Part shown: piece after piece, positions 45,334-53,921 of the stretch
How positions within the stretch are numbered: position 1 is the stretch's first letter
Layout: each line of letters starts with the position of its first letter
DNA from: Planctomycetaceae bacterium
GTDB taxonomy: Bacteria; Planctomycetota; Planctomycetia; Planctomycetales; Planctomycetaceae
Length of the DNA: 53,921 nt
Reading direction: 5' to 3'
Assembly (NCBI GenBank): GCA_020426325.1
Contig: JAGQQG010000038.1
Span: 1 to 53,921 of the forward strand
The notes under the pieces: generated by a model
Database searches by the model: none
Seen by the model: the letters and a program-made list of their open reading frames with translations, nothing else
Told to the model about the DNA's origin: nothing
Translations under genes and position numbers: made by a program

Positions 45334-46215
45334 TCAGGATTCAGCCAGCGTCGTCACACGCAACGGGGAAGACTTCGTTGGCTGAATCGGACGGAACTGT
45401 GGGATCGTCTCATTCGGCGCCAATCCTCTTTGGGCGGCAAGACGATGAAACAACTTCAGGCCGTTCCTTTCTGCAGATTCCAGACGAAAGTGCAGGTTGC
45501 GGGTGAGGTAATTGAAGGCTGCAGAACGATCGATCCCGAGTCCGGAAGCCTCCCGCTGTGCAATCCTGGCGACCTCTCGCATTCCACGGTCGCGTGCCTG
45601 TTCCAAGGCGAACGGAACTGGTCCAAGATCCGTTCCTGCCCGAGTCACCCACATCGCGAATACAAACGGCAGGCCAGTCCATGCCAGCCATTCCTCGCCC
45701 AGGTCCCAGACGGTATGAAATGTTTCCTGCGGCGGATGCATGGCTCGGTCGCCGATGAGCAGGACGGCATCCGCTTCGCTGTCTTCGACGCCACTCCCCA
45801 TCGGGAGCATGCTGAGTTTCGGAGAAACTCCGAATCGGTCGTGCAACATAATCTGGACCAGAGCCGCACTCGTCCGCGAGCCCTCGTCCAGAGCAAGCGT
45901 CTTCACATCACCGGGGTGAACACGAGAGTACAGTTTGACGCTGAGCACAGGACCTCGCGTGGCCACGCACGCATCTGAGACGATCTCATAGTCCGGATCA
46001 GCAAAGGCTTCCACCGAAGGAATGAGTGCAACATCGAGCTCGCCACGTGCGAGCCCATCTGCCAGGCGACTGGGCAGGTCGAGGATCAACTCAGCATCCG
46101 GCACTAGCTCTTCCAAACCCTCGATCAGAGGTTTTGAGTTGAGATAGCTCACCGCTCCAATGCGGATGGGGCAGCCGTCCAAATCCATTTGCGGCACTCG
46201 ACTGATGTCAATCAT
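45334..46215 (-). CDS. mqnA: Chorismate dehydratase
   Basis: A protein of about 293 residues of the MqnA/MqnD periplasmic-binding fold. PIRIGAVSYLNSKPLIEGL is the MqnA N-terminal signature, and LPSRLADGLARGELDVALIP, TLALDEGSRTSAALVQIML and ADAVLLIGDRAM follow. It removes water from chorismate to give 3-enolpyruvylbenzoate, the first step of the futalosine menaquinone route. Start MIDISRVPQMD at 46215 is preferred; the frame is open 43 codons further, with a Cys-rich unlike sequence. It is divergent from hom. Confidence 0.93.
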   Translation of the reverse strand: MIDISRVPQMDLDGCPIRIGAVSYLNSKPLIEGLEELVPDAELILDLPSRLADGLARGELDVALIPSVEAFADPDYEIVSDACVATRGPVLSVKLYSRVHPGDVKTLALDEGSRTSAALVQIMLHDRFGVSPKLSMLPMGSGVEDSEADAVLLIGDRAMHPPQETFHTVWDLGEEWLAWTGLPFVFAMWVTRAGTDLGPVPFALEQARDRGMREVARIAQREASGLGIDRSAAFNYLTRNLHFRLESAERNGLKLFHRLAAQRGLAPNETIPQFRPIQPTKSSPLRVTTLAES

Positions 46216-46356
46216 GATTGAGGGGTCACTGCTACTATGGCTGTAGAGTATAGCGCATCCACGCTCCAATGCGAACCAGTCACACGTGCATTCGGTGAAG
46301 CGTCCGTTTACGATGCCGTTTTCCGAACCGTAACCAGCTCTCATTGATAACAGAAT

Positions 46357-47670
46357 ATGCAGCCTCTTCGCGTGGGATTGATTGGATTAGGGACCGTGGG
46401 CAGCGGGGTCGCCAAAGTCCTCATCGAGCATCCGGAACGCATGACCCACCGTGCCGGGCGACCGCTTGAGCTGGTTCGCGTCGCAGTTAGGGACGTCCAG
46501 AAGCCCAGAAATGTCAGCCTCCCGGGTAACATCTTGACCGATGATCCCCGAGCGGTCGCGGTCGATCCGTCCGTTGATGTTGTGATCGAGCTGATCGGAG
46601 GACAATCGCCCGCAAAGGAACTTGTGCTGACGGCTCTAGAAGCCGGCAAGGACGTCATCACGGCCAACAAGGCCCTGTTGTGTGCGGAAGGAACTGTACT
46701 CTTCACCAGAGCGCGCAACGCCGGTCGTTGTATCGCCTTTGAGGCAGCCATTGCAGGCGGGATTCCAGTCGTCCATGTTCTGGGGCAGGCACTCGCAGGC
46801 AATCAGGTAACCGCCATTGAGGCCATTCTCAACGGGACGAGCAATTTCATTCTCTGCGAAATGCTCGACCGCGGAGAATCTTACGAGGATGCCGTGCGAA
46901 AAGCTCAGGCGTTAGGTTTCGCAGAGGCCGATCCAGCCATGGATGTTGACGGAACGGATGCAGCCCAGAAGTTGTGCCTGCTGACGCAACTCGCCTTCGG
47001 AACTCGCGTGACCCCGGAATGTTTCCCGCAACAGGGGATCGACACACTCGACCTCACCGACCTGCAGTATGCAAACGAGTTGGGATACGCCGTCAAGCTC
47101 CTCGCGACTGCCAAGCTGGTCAACGGCCGGTTGGAGATGCACACACAGCCCACGCTCATCCGCCGCGCCCGTCCTCTCGCGCAGGTTGATGGCGCTTACA
47201 ACATGGTTGCGTTAACGGGGGATGCTGTCGGGCCGACCTGGCTCTCCGGCCAGGGGGCTGGCCAGATGCCCACCGCCTCAGCCGTGCTGTCAGATCTCAT
47301 CGATGTCGCCATCGGTCGGGCACAATCGACGTTCGCCCGACTCGACCTGTGGGGAGAACGTTCCCCGGTTCCAGTACAGCCGGCGGAGGAAATCTATCGC
47401 CGCTACTACCTCCGGTTCCCCGTCGAAGACCGTCCCCACGTGATCGCAGACATCACAGGCATCCTCGGGAACCATGCAATCAGCCTGGCCTCGGTCATAC
47501 AGCACGAAGCCCCCGAGATCGACGACGAGACGGATTCGGGAACTCCCCTGGTGCCGCTGGTGATCATGACCCACCGGACACGCGAAGGGCAGATTCGCGA
47601 TGCCTCGGTTGAGTTGAACCAGTTAGCATCCGTGAAACAACCCTGGGTCTGCATGCCTGTCAGCGACTGA
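46357..47670 (+). CDS. hom: Homoserine dehydrogenase with ACT domain
   Basis: A 437-residue protein: VGLIGLGTVGSGVAKVLIEH binds NAD(P), VITANKALLCAEGTVLF and AAIAGGIPVVHVLGQALAGN are the substrate-binding segments with the catalytic Lys region, and GFAEADPAMDVDGTDAAQKL is the family signature. A C-terminal ACT domain (about 350-437, YYLRFPVEDRPHVIADITGI) should bring threonine feedback. It reduces aspartate semialdehyde to homoserine. The ATG begins 12 bases after the open region of the divergent mqnA. Confidence 0.96.
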   Translation: MQPLRVGLIGLGTVGSGVAKVLIEHPERMTHRAGRPLELVRVAVRDVQKPRNVSLPGNILTDDPRAVAVDPSVDVVIELIGGQSPAKELVLTALEAGKDVITANKALLCAEGTVLFTRARNAGRCIAFEAAIAGGIPVVHVLGQALAGNQVTAIEAILNGTSNFILCEMLDRGESYEDAVRKAQALGFAEADPAMDVDGTDAAQKLCLLTQLAFGTRVTPECFPQQGIDTLDLTDLQYANELGYAVKLLATAKLVNGRLEMHTQPTLIRRARPLAQVDGAYNMVALTGDAVGPTWLSGQGAGQMPTASAVLSDLIDVAIGRAQSTFARLDLWGERSPVPVQPAEEIYRRYYLRFPVEDRPHVIADITGILGNHAISLASVIQHEAPEIDDETDSGTPLVPLVIMTHRTREGQIRDASVELNQLASVKQPWVCMPVSD

Positions 47671-47750
47671 TCCCAATCAACAATCCACTTGCGCATCAAA
47701 TCTCGAATCACTCCACTCCCAACTGCCCACTCCCCATTGCCCCCCCAGCC

Positions 47751-48242
47751 ATGTTCTCAACGCTCATCGTCCCCCTCGCAATCGGCTCCCTGATCATCGG
47801 CGGGGCGCTAGGACTGCGGCCGTTTCTGAAATGGCTGCAGGATCGCGAAGCGCGACAGGCCATTCGTGAGTTCCGCCTGCGAAGAGAAGCCCTTGAGGCC
47901 AAGTTTCTCGATGTGGCAGCGTCCGTAGGCAAGCCGCGTGGACTGCGTTGGAAAGAGTGTGACTGGCAGGACGCCGTCACCTTCGGACGCGACGTCCAAA
48001 CACAGCTGCTCACAGCGTTTGCCTCCGTCGAGATCCACTTTGAAGCCGTTGAAGGAGGCGACATGGAGGACGTCGAAGCCGTGAGCACCATCCGCGACGC
48101 GTCTGCCGTCTTCCACTATCAGAAGGGCCGCTGGGGGACCGGTGGACGGGCTCTCTTCAACATGAACCCTGACGACGCCATAACGCACCTGCAGGGACAA
48201 TACGAACCTGTCAGCAGCTCAGTCGCTCCCGGCAATCTGTAA
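47751..48242 (+). CDS. Hypothetical membrane-anchored protein
   Basis: A 163-residue protein with one N-terminal transmembrane helix (LIVPLAIGSLIIGGALGL), a charged helical segment (LKWLQDREARQAIREFRLRR), and a soluble alpha/beta part with LRWKECDWQDAVTFGRD and VFHYQKGRWGTGGRALFN. No family is recognised. It follows hom by 80 bases on the same strand; the gap contains CACTCCC-type repeats. Its 3' end overlaps the convergent E2 gene by 32 bases. Confidence 0.7.
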   Translation: MFSTLIVPLAIGSLIIGGALGLRPFLKWLQDREARQAIREFRLRREALEAKFLDVAASVGKPRGLRWKECDWQDAVTFGRDVQTQLLTAFASVEIHFEAVEGGDMEDVEAVSTIRDASAVFHYQKGRWGTGGRALFNMNPDDAITHLQGQYEPVSSSVAPGNL

Positions 48243-49635
48243 TCAACTCGCAGAATCGTTGCAGCCAGGCAGCGGCGGGGGCTCCGTCGATCACCCGATG
48301 GTCAAAAGTCAGACTCAGACTGAGAGTGTGACCGATCGCCAGCTGATCGTCGCGGACAACCGGCTCCTGCCGGATGCGACCGACGCCCAGAATGGCTGCC
48401 TGAGGGAGGTTGATGATTGGCGTGAAGAAATCGATCCCAAATGAGCCGAGGTTGGTGATCGTAAAGGTTCCCCCTTGCAACTGGTCCTGCGTCAGCGTGC
48501 CTGAGCGAGCCTGTTCTGCCAGTGATCGTGAACACACCGCGATCTCATTCAGAGACAACTTGTCGACGTCTCTGACGACCGGAGCGAGGAGCCCCGCAGG
48601 TGTCTCTACCGCAACGCCAGCATGGACCTCGTCGTAAGTCCAGATCCCGTCATGGTGCCAGCAGGCGTTGAGTTGCGGATATTCACGCAGAACGATTGCT
48701 GCGAGCTTGACGAGCATGTCGTTGTAACTCGGGACGATGGCCTCGGCGCTGCCTGCCTTCAATTCCTCACGCAGACGAACGATTCCAGACGCATCCACCT
48801 TCGTCGTCAGGGTGACAGGAGCAGTTTGAGTCACCCCCGCTAGCATTCTTTGAGCAATCGTGCGCCGAATTTTGGAAGCGGACTCAAAGCGTCCGGATGT
48901 TGATGGAGCAACCAAGCTTTGCGCACGAGCAGCGACTCCCGACGCTGCAGACTGAGAATGCTGACGCTCTTTCACAGCCGCAACGTGAGAGATGACATCA
49001 CGTTCGCGGATGCGTCCGTTGCGACCTGTTCCCTGAACCTGATGCCAATCGATCCCGAGTTCGTTTGACAGTCGACGGGCCCGAGGCGTCGCCACGATTC
49101 TGTCGCTTGTCCTTGAGACTGTTAGTGACGTACCGATCGTGGCCACTCTGAGAACATCTTCGCAGATGACTCGTCCAGTGGGATCGGGCGTAGGGATTGC
49201 GTTCAGGTCGATCCCGAATTGGCGTGCGAGTCGCCTCGCTGCGGGACCTGCCGCGCGGGGGGAGGACACCATCGGTGCGTTGGCAATCTGCCCGGCCAGT
49301 TGTCTCGGCCGTGGCGACTGTGGAGTTGTCCCGGTGGCTGCTGGATTCACCAGGCGATCAGTCGTCCCAACGGACGATGGTGGTGCTTCTCCCTCAGCCA
49401 GTAGGAAACCGATGACCTGTCCGACTTGGACGGTCTCTCCGGGTTTTGGAGCGTCCGCGGGGACACACAGAATGCCAGCATCGATCGCTTCGATCTCGTG
49501 GACCGCCTTCTCTCCCTCCAGGATGAAGACCATGTCCCCCGCATGCACCTGATCGCCCGGTTGCTTCAGCCATTCGCCCAGGATGCCCTCATCCATGGAC
49601 CAGCCGAGACGTGGAATCACTATTTCGATCGGCAT
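48211..49635 (-). CDS. 2-oxoacid dehydrogenase E2 acyltransferase with two PSBDs
   Basis: A 474-residue dihydrolipoamide acyltransferase. The lipoyl domain (1-78) has Lys43 in LEGEKAVHEIEA as the lipoylation site. Two peripheral-subunit-binding domains follow at about 125-160 (ARRLARQFGIDLNAI) and 185-218 (ARRLSNELGIDWHQVQGTGR), where one is usual. The catalytic domain (about 245-474) ends with SLTFDHRVIDGAPAAAWL, the H-x-x-x-D-G motif. It transfers the acyl group from the E1 product to CoA. A ribosome site AGGAG overlaps the E1 stop codon, so translation is coupled. No E3 gene is in the window. Confidence 0.93.
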   Translation of the reverse strand: MPIEIVIPRLGWSMDEGILGEWLKQPGDQVHAGDMVFILEGEKAVHEIEAIDAGILCVPADAPKPGETVQVGQVIGFLLAEGEAPPSSVGTTDRLVNPAATGTTPQSPRPRQLAGQIANAPMVSSPRAAGPAARRLARQFGIDLNAIPTPDPTGRVICEDVLRVATIGTSLTVSRTSDRIVATPRARRLSNELGIDWHQVQGTGRNGRIRERDVISHVAAVKERQHSQSAASGVAARAQSLVAPSTSGRFESASKIRRTIAQRMLAGVTQTAPVTLTTKVDASGIVRLREELKAGSAEAIVPSYNDMLVKLAAIVLREYPQLNACWHHDGIWTYDEVHAGVAVETPAGLLAPVVRDVDKLSLNEIAVCSRSLAEQARSGTLTQDQLQGGTFTITNLGSFGIDFFTPIINLPQAAILGVGRIRQEPVVRDDQLAIGHTLSLSLTFDHRVIDGAPAAAWLQRFCELITDCRERLSC

Positions 49636-49640
49636 CTCAG

Positions 49641-51653
49641 CTACTCCTGCATGAGGTCGCGAATGGCCTGAGCGATCGTCCCGACATTGGGCACAACCGC
49701 CTGCTCCAAAGCCGGGGCATAGGGTGTTGGTGCGAACGCTCCGTGCAGCCGTTTAATCGGTGCGTCGAGATCGTCGAAGCCCGCATCGGCCACCTGTGCA
49801 GCAATCTCGGAGGCCAATCCGCATGGACCAAAGGCTTCGTCGACGATTAGTAATCGTCCTGTCTTCGCGACCGACTGGAGGATCGTCCCGGTATCAAGCG
49901 GCGAGACCGTGCGGGGGTCGACGATTTCCACCGAGATGCCTTCCTGCGAGAGTTGATCGGCCGCTTGTAATGTGTGCTGCACCATCAGTGACAAAGCGAC
50001 GACCGTCACATCGGTCCCGGATCGATGGACTCGTGCCAGTCCGAACGGGATTTCGTAGTCCTCTTCAGGCACGGGACCTTTGACTGACATCAGTTCGCGG
50101 TGTTCCAGAAAGAGGACCGGGTCGTCACTCCGGAGTGCGTGAGCGATGAGGCCCTTCGCATCGTAGGGGGTCGCCGGGAGCACGACCCGCAGGCCGGGGA
50201 TGTGTGAATAGATCGAGTGATACATGCCCGAATGGTGAGTGGCAGCCGAGTGACCGACGCCCCCGCATCCGCGAAGCAGCACCGGCATTTTCAGGCGGCC
50301 GCTGCTCATGTACTGCATCTTGGCGATCTGATTCACGATCTCGCCAAATGAGTCGTTGATGAAGTCGATGAACATGAAGTCGATCACCGGCCGTGTCCCC
50401 GTCATGGCCGCTCCACATCCAAGGCCGACAAACCCGCGTTCGCAGATGGGCGTGTCACAGAGCCGGTCCGGTCCGTACTTGTCGTAAAGCCCGAGCGTGG
50501 TCGTGAAGTTTCCGCCACGCACACCGATCCCTTCCCCCATGACGAAGATGCCCGGATCCTGCTCCATCGCCCGATCGAGCGCTTCGAGTGTCGCTGCGAC
50601 AAAGGTGGTTTGCCGATCCGACGCTGCGGGCGTTGCGGGATTCGGTTTTGGCAGCGAGTAAACGTGCTCCGTCGCGGACGAGGGAGGCGGCTGACCGCTG
50701 GATTCCGCAAAGCTGCGTGCCTCCTTCACCGTCTCAGCGGCCCGATGGTCGATCTCGTCAAACTGTGTCGCAAGTTCGTCGCTGTCATTTTCGATGACCG
50801 TCGACCGGAGTCGCACGATGGGACAACGCTCTTTCCAGGCAGCCACGTCCTCTTTCGTGCGGTAGGTGAAGTCTCCCATCCCCTCTGCGTGTGCTCTTGT
50901 GCGATAGGTCTTGCACTCAATCAACGTCGGACCTTCCCCCGCACGAGCGCGGGTGATCGCCTCTCCGGCGACGCGATGGACTTCCAGGACATCGTTCCCG
51001 TCGACCTCGAACCCTGGCATGCCGTAGGCCGCCCCGCGTGATCCGACGCTGGGGTTGCCGCTGGAGTACGCAAAGGCCACTTCAGTTGCAAACTGATTGT
51101 TCTCGCAAACGAACAGTACTGGCAGCTTCCAAATGCTGGCCATATTGAGGCCCTCATGGAAGGCTCCATTGTTGACGGCACCGTCACCGAAGAACGCGAC
51201 CGCGACTGTTTTATTCTTGAGGATCTTCGCACTGTATCCCCCGCCGCAGGCCTGCAGAATGCACGGTCCGACGATTCCGCTCGTGCCCATCATGCCGATC
51301 TCCGGAGAGAACAGGTGCATGCTGCCCCCTCGACCTCGCGAGCAACCGGTCTCACGTCCAAACAACTCGGCCATGAGTTCCCGTGGAGGCATCCCCTTCG
51401 CCAGCGCATGACCGTGCCCCCGGTGTGTCGAGAAGACGACATCCTTCTCAGTCAGGTGAGCACAAACGCCGGTCGCAATTGCTTCCTCTCCGACATACGT
51501 GTGACACGCACCGTGAATCAGGCCACGCTGATGGCATCGCGCCAACTCCTCTTCTGTCTGTCGAATCAATTGCATCGTTCGATAGAGCGCGAGGGCAGTC
51601 GGGAGTGGGGAGTGGGGAGTGGGGGGGAGCGGGTCGACGCGGACAGAGGACAT
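49641..51653 (-). CDS. Fused 2-oxoacid dehydrogenase E1 alpha-beta
   Basis: A 670-residue fusion. The alpha part (about 20-320) has LYRTMQLIRQTEEELARCHQ, the thiamine-diphosphate motif FFGDGAVNNGAFHEGLNMAS and YRTRAHAEGMGDFTYR. After a Pro/Ser-rich linker, the beta part (about 345-670) has TLEALDRAMEQDPGIFVMGE, DTPICERGFVGLGCGAAM and VLFLEHRELM. It decarboxylates a 2-oxoacid and passes the acyl group to the E2 encoded 5 bases downstream. Pyruvate, acetoin-type or branched-chain substrates cannot be told apart by eye. The N-terminal PPTPHSPLPT is encoded by a G-rich DNA repeat on the plus strand. Confidence 0.92.
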   Translation of the reverse strand: MSSVRVDPLPPTPHSPLPTALALYRTMQLIRQTEEELARCHQRGLIHGACHTYVGEEAIATGVCAHLTEKDVVFSTHRGHGHALAKGMPPRELMAELFGRETGCSRGRGGSMHLFSPEIGMMGTSGIVGPCILQACGGGYSAKILKNKTVAVAFFGDGAVNNGAFHEGLNMASIWKLPVLFVCENNQFATEVAFAYSSGNPSVGSRGAAYGMPGFEVDGNDVLEVHRVAGEAITRARAGEGPTLIECKTYRTRAHAEGMGDFTYRTKEDVAAWKERCPIVRLRSTVIENDSDELATQFDEIDHRAAETVKEARSFAESSGQPPPSSATEHVYSLPKPNPATPAASDRQTTFVAATLEALDRAMEQDPGIFVMGEGIGVRGGNFTTTLGLYDKYGPDRLCDTPICERGFVGLGCGAAMTGTRPVIDFMFIDFINDSFGEIVNQIAKMQYMSSGRLKMPVLLRGCGGVGHSAATHHSGMYHSIYSHIPGLRVVLPATPYDAKGLIAHALRSDDPVLFLEHRELMSVKGPVPEEDYEIPFGLARVHRSGTDVTVVALSLMVQHTLQAADQLSQEGISVEIVDPRTVSPLDTGTILQSVAKTGRLLIVDEAFGPCGLASEIAAQVADAGFDDLDAPIKRLHGAFAPTPYAPALEQAVVPNVGTIAQAIRDLMQE
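51599..51632. repeat. GGGGAGT-type tandem repeat in the E1 N-terminus
   Basis: Three to four units of GGGAGTG run into a G-run on the plus strand. The reverse complement of 47703-47748 carries a similar string, so this is a dispersed low-complexity element that here lies inside a coding region. Confidence 0.6.
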
Positions 51654-51749
51654 ATCGGTTATTTCCTGGATTGAATGGCTCGAATGAGAGAGCGAAGCAT
51701 ACGGCCGATGCGGTCAGTCGAATTCAACATTGATATCGCAAGTTGCAAT

Positions 51750-52583
51750 TCATCGTTGCTCCGATCGAAACGACTGTACTGCCCGTTCCTCATGCCCTGG
51801 CGTGCCGCCGGCGTTCATGGCCATGTTCCCACCGTCCATCGGGATGATGGCTCCGGTAATCCACTCGGAGGCATCTGAGGCCAACAGGACGGCGAGGCCT
51901 GCGATGTCCTGGGGCTGGCCCATTCGCCCGGCGGGAATGCCACGGAGAAACCGGCCTTCGAGTGTGGGATCGTCTTGCATGCGGGCGGTCAGGCTGGGGT
52001 TTACCACTTGTGCCGGGGTGACACAGTTCACGCGAACGCCGCGATAACTCCATTCGGTGCTCAACTCGCGCGTCATCTGCACCACGGCCCCCATCGCCAT
52101 GCTGTAGGCGATGTGACCACGTCCCAAGGCAGTGCTGCTGGCGAGTGAGCCAATGTTCATGATTGACCCTCGTCTTTGATTGAGCATCCGTCGTCCTGCC
52201 TCCTGACACATCGCGAAGCGACCCACCACGAGATTCTGGAGCACACGATGCAGGTCATCAATCGTCAGGTCTTCCGGTTTCGACAGGCACCCGTCGCCGG
52301 CGATGTTGCCTAAGAAGTCGACGTGGCCAAACTCGGTGTCAACCTGTTGAAACAGCTCAGCGATCGCTGCCGGGTCTGAGACGTTCGTTTGAGTGACCAG
52401 CGTGCGTCGGCCGAGATAACGAATCTGTTCGCATGTCGCCTCTGCACCTTCGAGGTTGCGATCGATGAGCACAACGTCGGCCCCCTGTTGAGCAACCGCA
52501 AGGGCAGTGGCGCGGCCCATTCCCTGTGCAGCCCCGGAGACGACGGCGACCTTTCCTGTGAGGTTGAAGAGTGTCTCAGTCAT
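51750..52583 (-). CDS. SDR-family protein with catalytic lysine replaced
   Basis: A 277-residue short-chain dehydrogenase/reductase: GKVAVVSGAAQGMGRATALA (TGxxxGxG-type cofactor motif), FLGNIAGDG (NNAG-type), NIGSLASSTA and VRVNCVTPAQVVNPSLTAR. The active site should be Y-x-x-x-K, but the sequence is AYSMAMGAVVQM: Tyr160 is present, position 164 is Met. Codons are unambiguous (TAC AGC ATG GCG ATG). Asn117 and Ser146 appear kept. Normal SDR proton relay is therefore doubtful. Its start overlaps the MFS stop by eight bases, and the E1 gene follows after 96 bases. Confidence 0.85.
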   Translation of the reverse strand: MTETLFNLTGKVAVVSGAAQGMGRATALAVAQQGADVVLIDRNLEGAEATCEQIRYLGRRTLVTQTNVSDPAAIAELFQQVDTEFGHVDFLGNIAGDGCLSKPEDLTIDDLHRVLQNLVVGRFAMCQEAGRRMLNQRRGSIMNIGSLASSTALGRGHIAYSMAMGAVVQMTRELSTEWSYRGVRVNCVTPAQVVNPSLTARMQDDPTLEGRFLRGIPAGRMGQPQDIAGLAVLLASDASEWITGAIIPMDGGNMAMNAGGTPGHEERAVQSFRSEQR

Positions 52584-53853
52584 GTTGATTTGTCTTGGAA
52601 CTCGAGGTGTGGGAGATCGAGACGAACGACGTCATCGCTGCCCCGGCCAGAAGGATACCTGCCATGGACCATAATCCGAACTGTCCCAGAATCGTCGCTC
52701 CGAAGAAGCCGCCGATGTTCGCGACCGAGTTGATGAGTGCGATCCCGCCCGCAGCAGCCGCCCCGGTGAGAAATGCACTCGGCAGCGTCCAGAACACGGG
52801 CAACATGCTCATCATGCCAGCTTGTGCGAGGCAGAGCCCGACCATGGCCACAATTGGAGAAGGACCCCAGGCCACCAGGCTCCAGCCACCGGCAGCCACG
52901 ATTGCAGACCCAGCCAGGTGCGCACGACGCTCACCCGTGCGATCCGAACTGATGCCGACTAATGACATCGCCACGACGGCACAAAGATGCGGCAGAGCGC
53001 TGAGCAGTCCGATCTGAAACTTGTTGAAATCTGTGAACTGTTCCTTGATCAATGTCGGGAAATAGGCTCCACCCGCGTTGGCACCGACCGCGACCGTGAA
53101 ATAGATGGCGATCAACAGCCAGACACGTCTCTGCAGCATCGCTCCGAGCCGATCCGCCTGATGCACTCGGCGTCGATCGTCCTCTTCCTGCTGCATGCGG
53201 TTCATGAGCCAGTTGCGTTCTTCATCAGTGAGCCAGTGTGCTTCGTGAGGATGATCGGTCAAATACCACAGCACCACAAAGCCGATCAACATCGAGGGGA
53301 TGCCTTCGAGCAGGAACAGCCACTGCCAGCCATGCAGACCCGCGACGGTGTCCAGGTACTGCATGATCAACCCGGAGATCGGATTGCCGAACACGCTCGC
53401 CAGACCGATCGCCAACATGAAGAACGCAGTTACCTTGCCGCGCTCCCGATCAGGGAACCAGTAGCTGAGGTAGAGGATGATCCCTGGAAAAAAGCCGGCC
53501 TCCGCGACTCCCAGCAGGATTCGCATGCCATAGAAAGTCCATTGGTCGCGGGCGAGCATCGTCATCGCGGAGATGATCCCCCATGAGATCATGATCCGGG
53601 CAATCCACCGGCGGGCTCCCACCTTCGTCATCAACAGGTTGCTGGGGACCTCGAACAGGAGATACCCCAGGTAGAACATCCCGTAACCGAGATCGAACGT
53701 CGCCTGACTTAGCCCCAGGTCTTCCTGCATCGTCAGCCGGGCAAAGCCCACGTTGGCCCGATCGAGAATATTGAGCAGGTAGAGCAGGCACAGGAACGGA
53801 ACAATCCGCCATGCGACCTTCTTCAGTGTCGAGCGCTCGAGGTCGTGAGTCAT
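52576..53853 (-). CDS. MFS transporter, anion:cation symporter (ACS) family
   Basis: A 425-residue protein with twelve predicted membrane helices. VPFLCLLYLLNILDRANVGF in helix 1 and LLFEVPSNLLMTKVGARRWI after helix 2 are signatures of the ACS family, whose members import organic anions such as sugar acids, tartrate and phthalate. The central loop contains HWLTDEERNWLMNRMQQEE, also typical. It leads the minus-strand operon with the SDR, E1 and E2 genes, suggesting uptake and oxidation of a small organic acid (inference). No regulator is visible before the window edge. Confidence 0.92.
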   Translation of the reverse strand: MTHDLERSTLKKVAWRIVPFLCLLYLLNILDRANVGFARLTMQEDLGLSQATFDLGYGMFYLGYLLFEVPSNLLMTKVGARRWIARIMISWGIISAMTMLARDQWTFYGMRILLGVAEAGFFPGIILYLSYWFPDRERGKVTAFFMLAIGLASVFGNPISGLIMQYLDTVAGLHGWQWLFLLEGIPSMLIGFVVLWYLTDHPHEAHWLTDEERNWLMNRMQQEEDDRRRVHQADRLGAMLQRRVWLLIAIYFTVAVGANAGGAYFPTLIKEQFTDFNKFQIGLLSALPHLCAVVAMSLVGISSDRTGERRAHLAGSAIVAAGGWSLVAWGPSPIVAMVGLCLAQAGMMSMLPVFWTLPSAFLTGAAAAGGIALINSVANIGGFFGATILGQFGLWSMAGILLAGAAMTSFVSISHTSSSKTNQHD

Positions 53854-53921
53854 CGTGAAGAGAGCCTGTCAGAGAGGAAGTCAATACAGCACGATGGCCC
53901 GACCGGGACCTCCGTGACAAT

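Overview
The window looks like a piece of a planctomycete chromosome (Planctomycetaceae-like; inferred from gene content only). The clearest markers are a TPR protein carrying two RNA polymerase alpha C-terminal-type domains, a small pilin-like DEAGF..SAE protein, a large VWA protein with a secretin-type short domain and a Gly-rich tail, a zinc-ribbon Ser/Thr kinase, a futalosine-type menaquinone pathway and several conserved genes of unknown role. Coding density is high, with about 53 protein genes on both strands. Many starts are GTG or TTG, and convergent genes often nearly touch or overlap. I see no rRNA, tRNA, CRISPR array, integrase or transposase.

Layout. 1-8.7 kb: pilin-like gene with a strong terminator, PspA-like gene and ECF sigma factor, a LarA-fold protein lacking its cofactor lysine, the TPR/alpha-CTD protein, a short class III CoA-transferase, two membrane proteins, a dienelactone hydrolase and a PilZ protein. 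8.9-21.8 kb: CtpA-type protease overlapping tsaD; a VWA/STN gene followed, after an A9 run, by a DUF2135-type frame that is probably its own C-terminus; a CPBP protease; a Ser/Thr kinase; an exported protein; a PLP decarboxylase. 21.8-31.6 kb: truncated MnmE-like GTPase, coaX, the three-gene transhydrogenase pntAA-pntAB-pntB, a DUF2784 protein, a four-ACT aspartate kinase, a class I amidotransferase fold without its cysteine and a 55-residue gene upstream of it, and tsaE.

31.6-38.7 kb: a 0.5 kb non-coding stretch with a REP-like inverted repeat, then a phosphonate-degradation set (PhnZ-like HD oxygenase, FAD amine oxidase, PhnX), two overlapping GTPase genes and an alpha/beta-hydrolase-fold protein with no nucleophile. 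38.7-48.2 kb: a dolichol-phosphate-mannose-synthase-like glycosyltransferase, panB, a 0.96 kb non-coding region with a probable small RNA and terminator, an HtrA/DegP protease, the mqnA-glycosyltransferase-mqnC set, hom and a small membrane-anchored protein. 48.2-53.9 kb: a minus-strand operon of an MFS organic-anion transporter, an SDR lacking its catalytic lysine, a fused 2-oxoacid dehydrogenase E1 alpha-beta and an E2 with two peripheral-subunit-binding domains.

How the genes connect. lysC and hom cover the first and third steps of the aspartate pathway. panB and coaX belong to coenzyme A synthesis. tsaD and tsaE belong to t6A tRNA modification. mqnA and mqnC belong to menaquinone synthesis. 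The phosphonate genes form a consistent route from aminoethylphosphonate-type compounds to phosphate. A recurring theme is enzyme folds that have lost a defining catalytic residue: LarA-like, MnmE-like, C26 amidotransferase, alpha/beta hydrolase and SDR. With the possible frameshift joining the VWA and DUF2135 frames, these are the most unusual features of the window.
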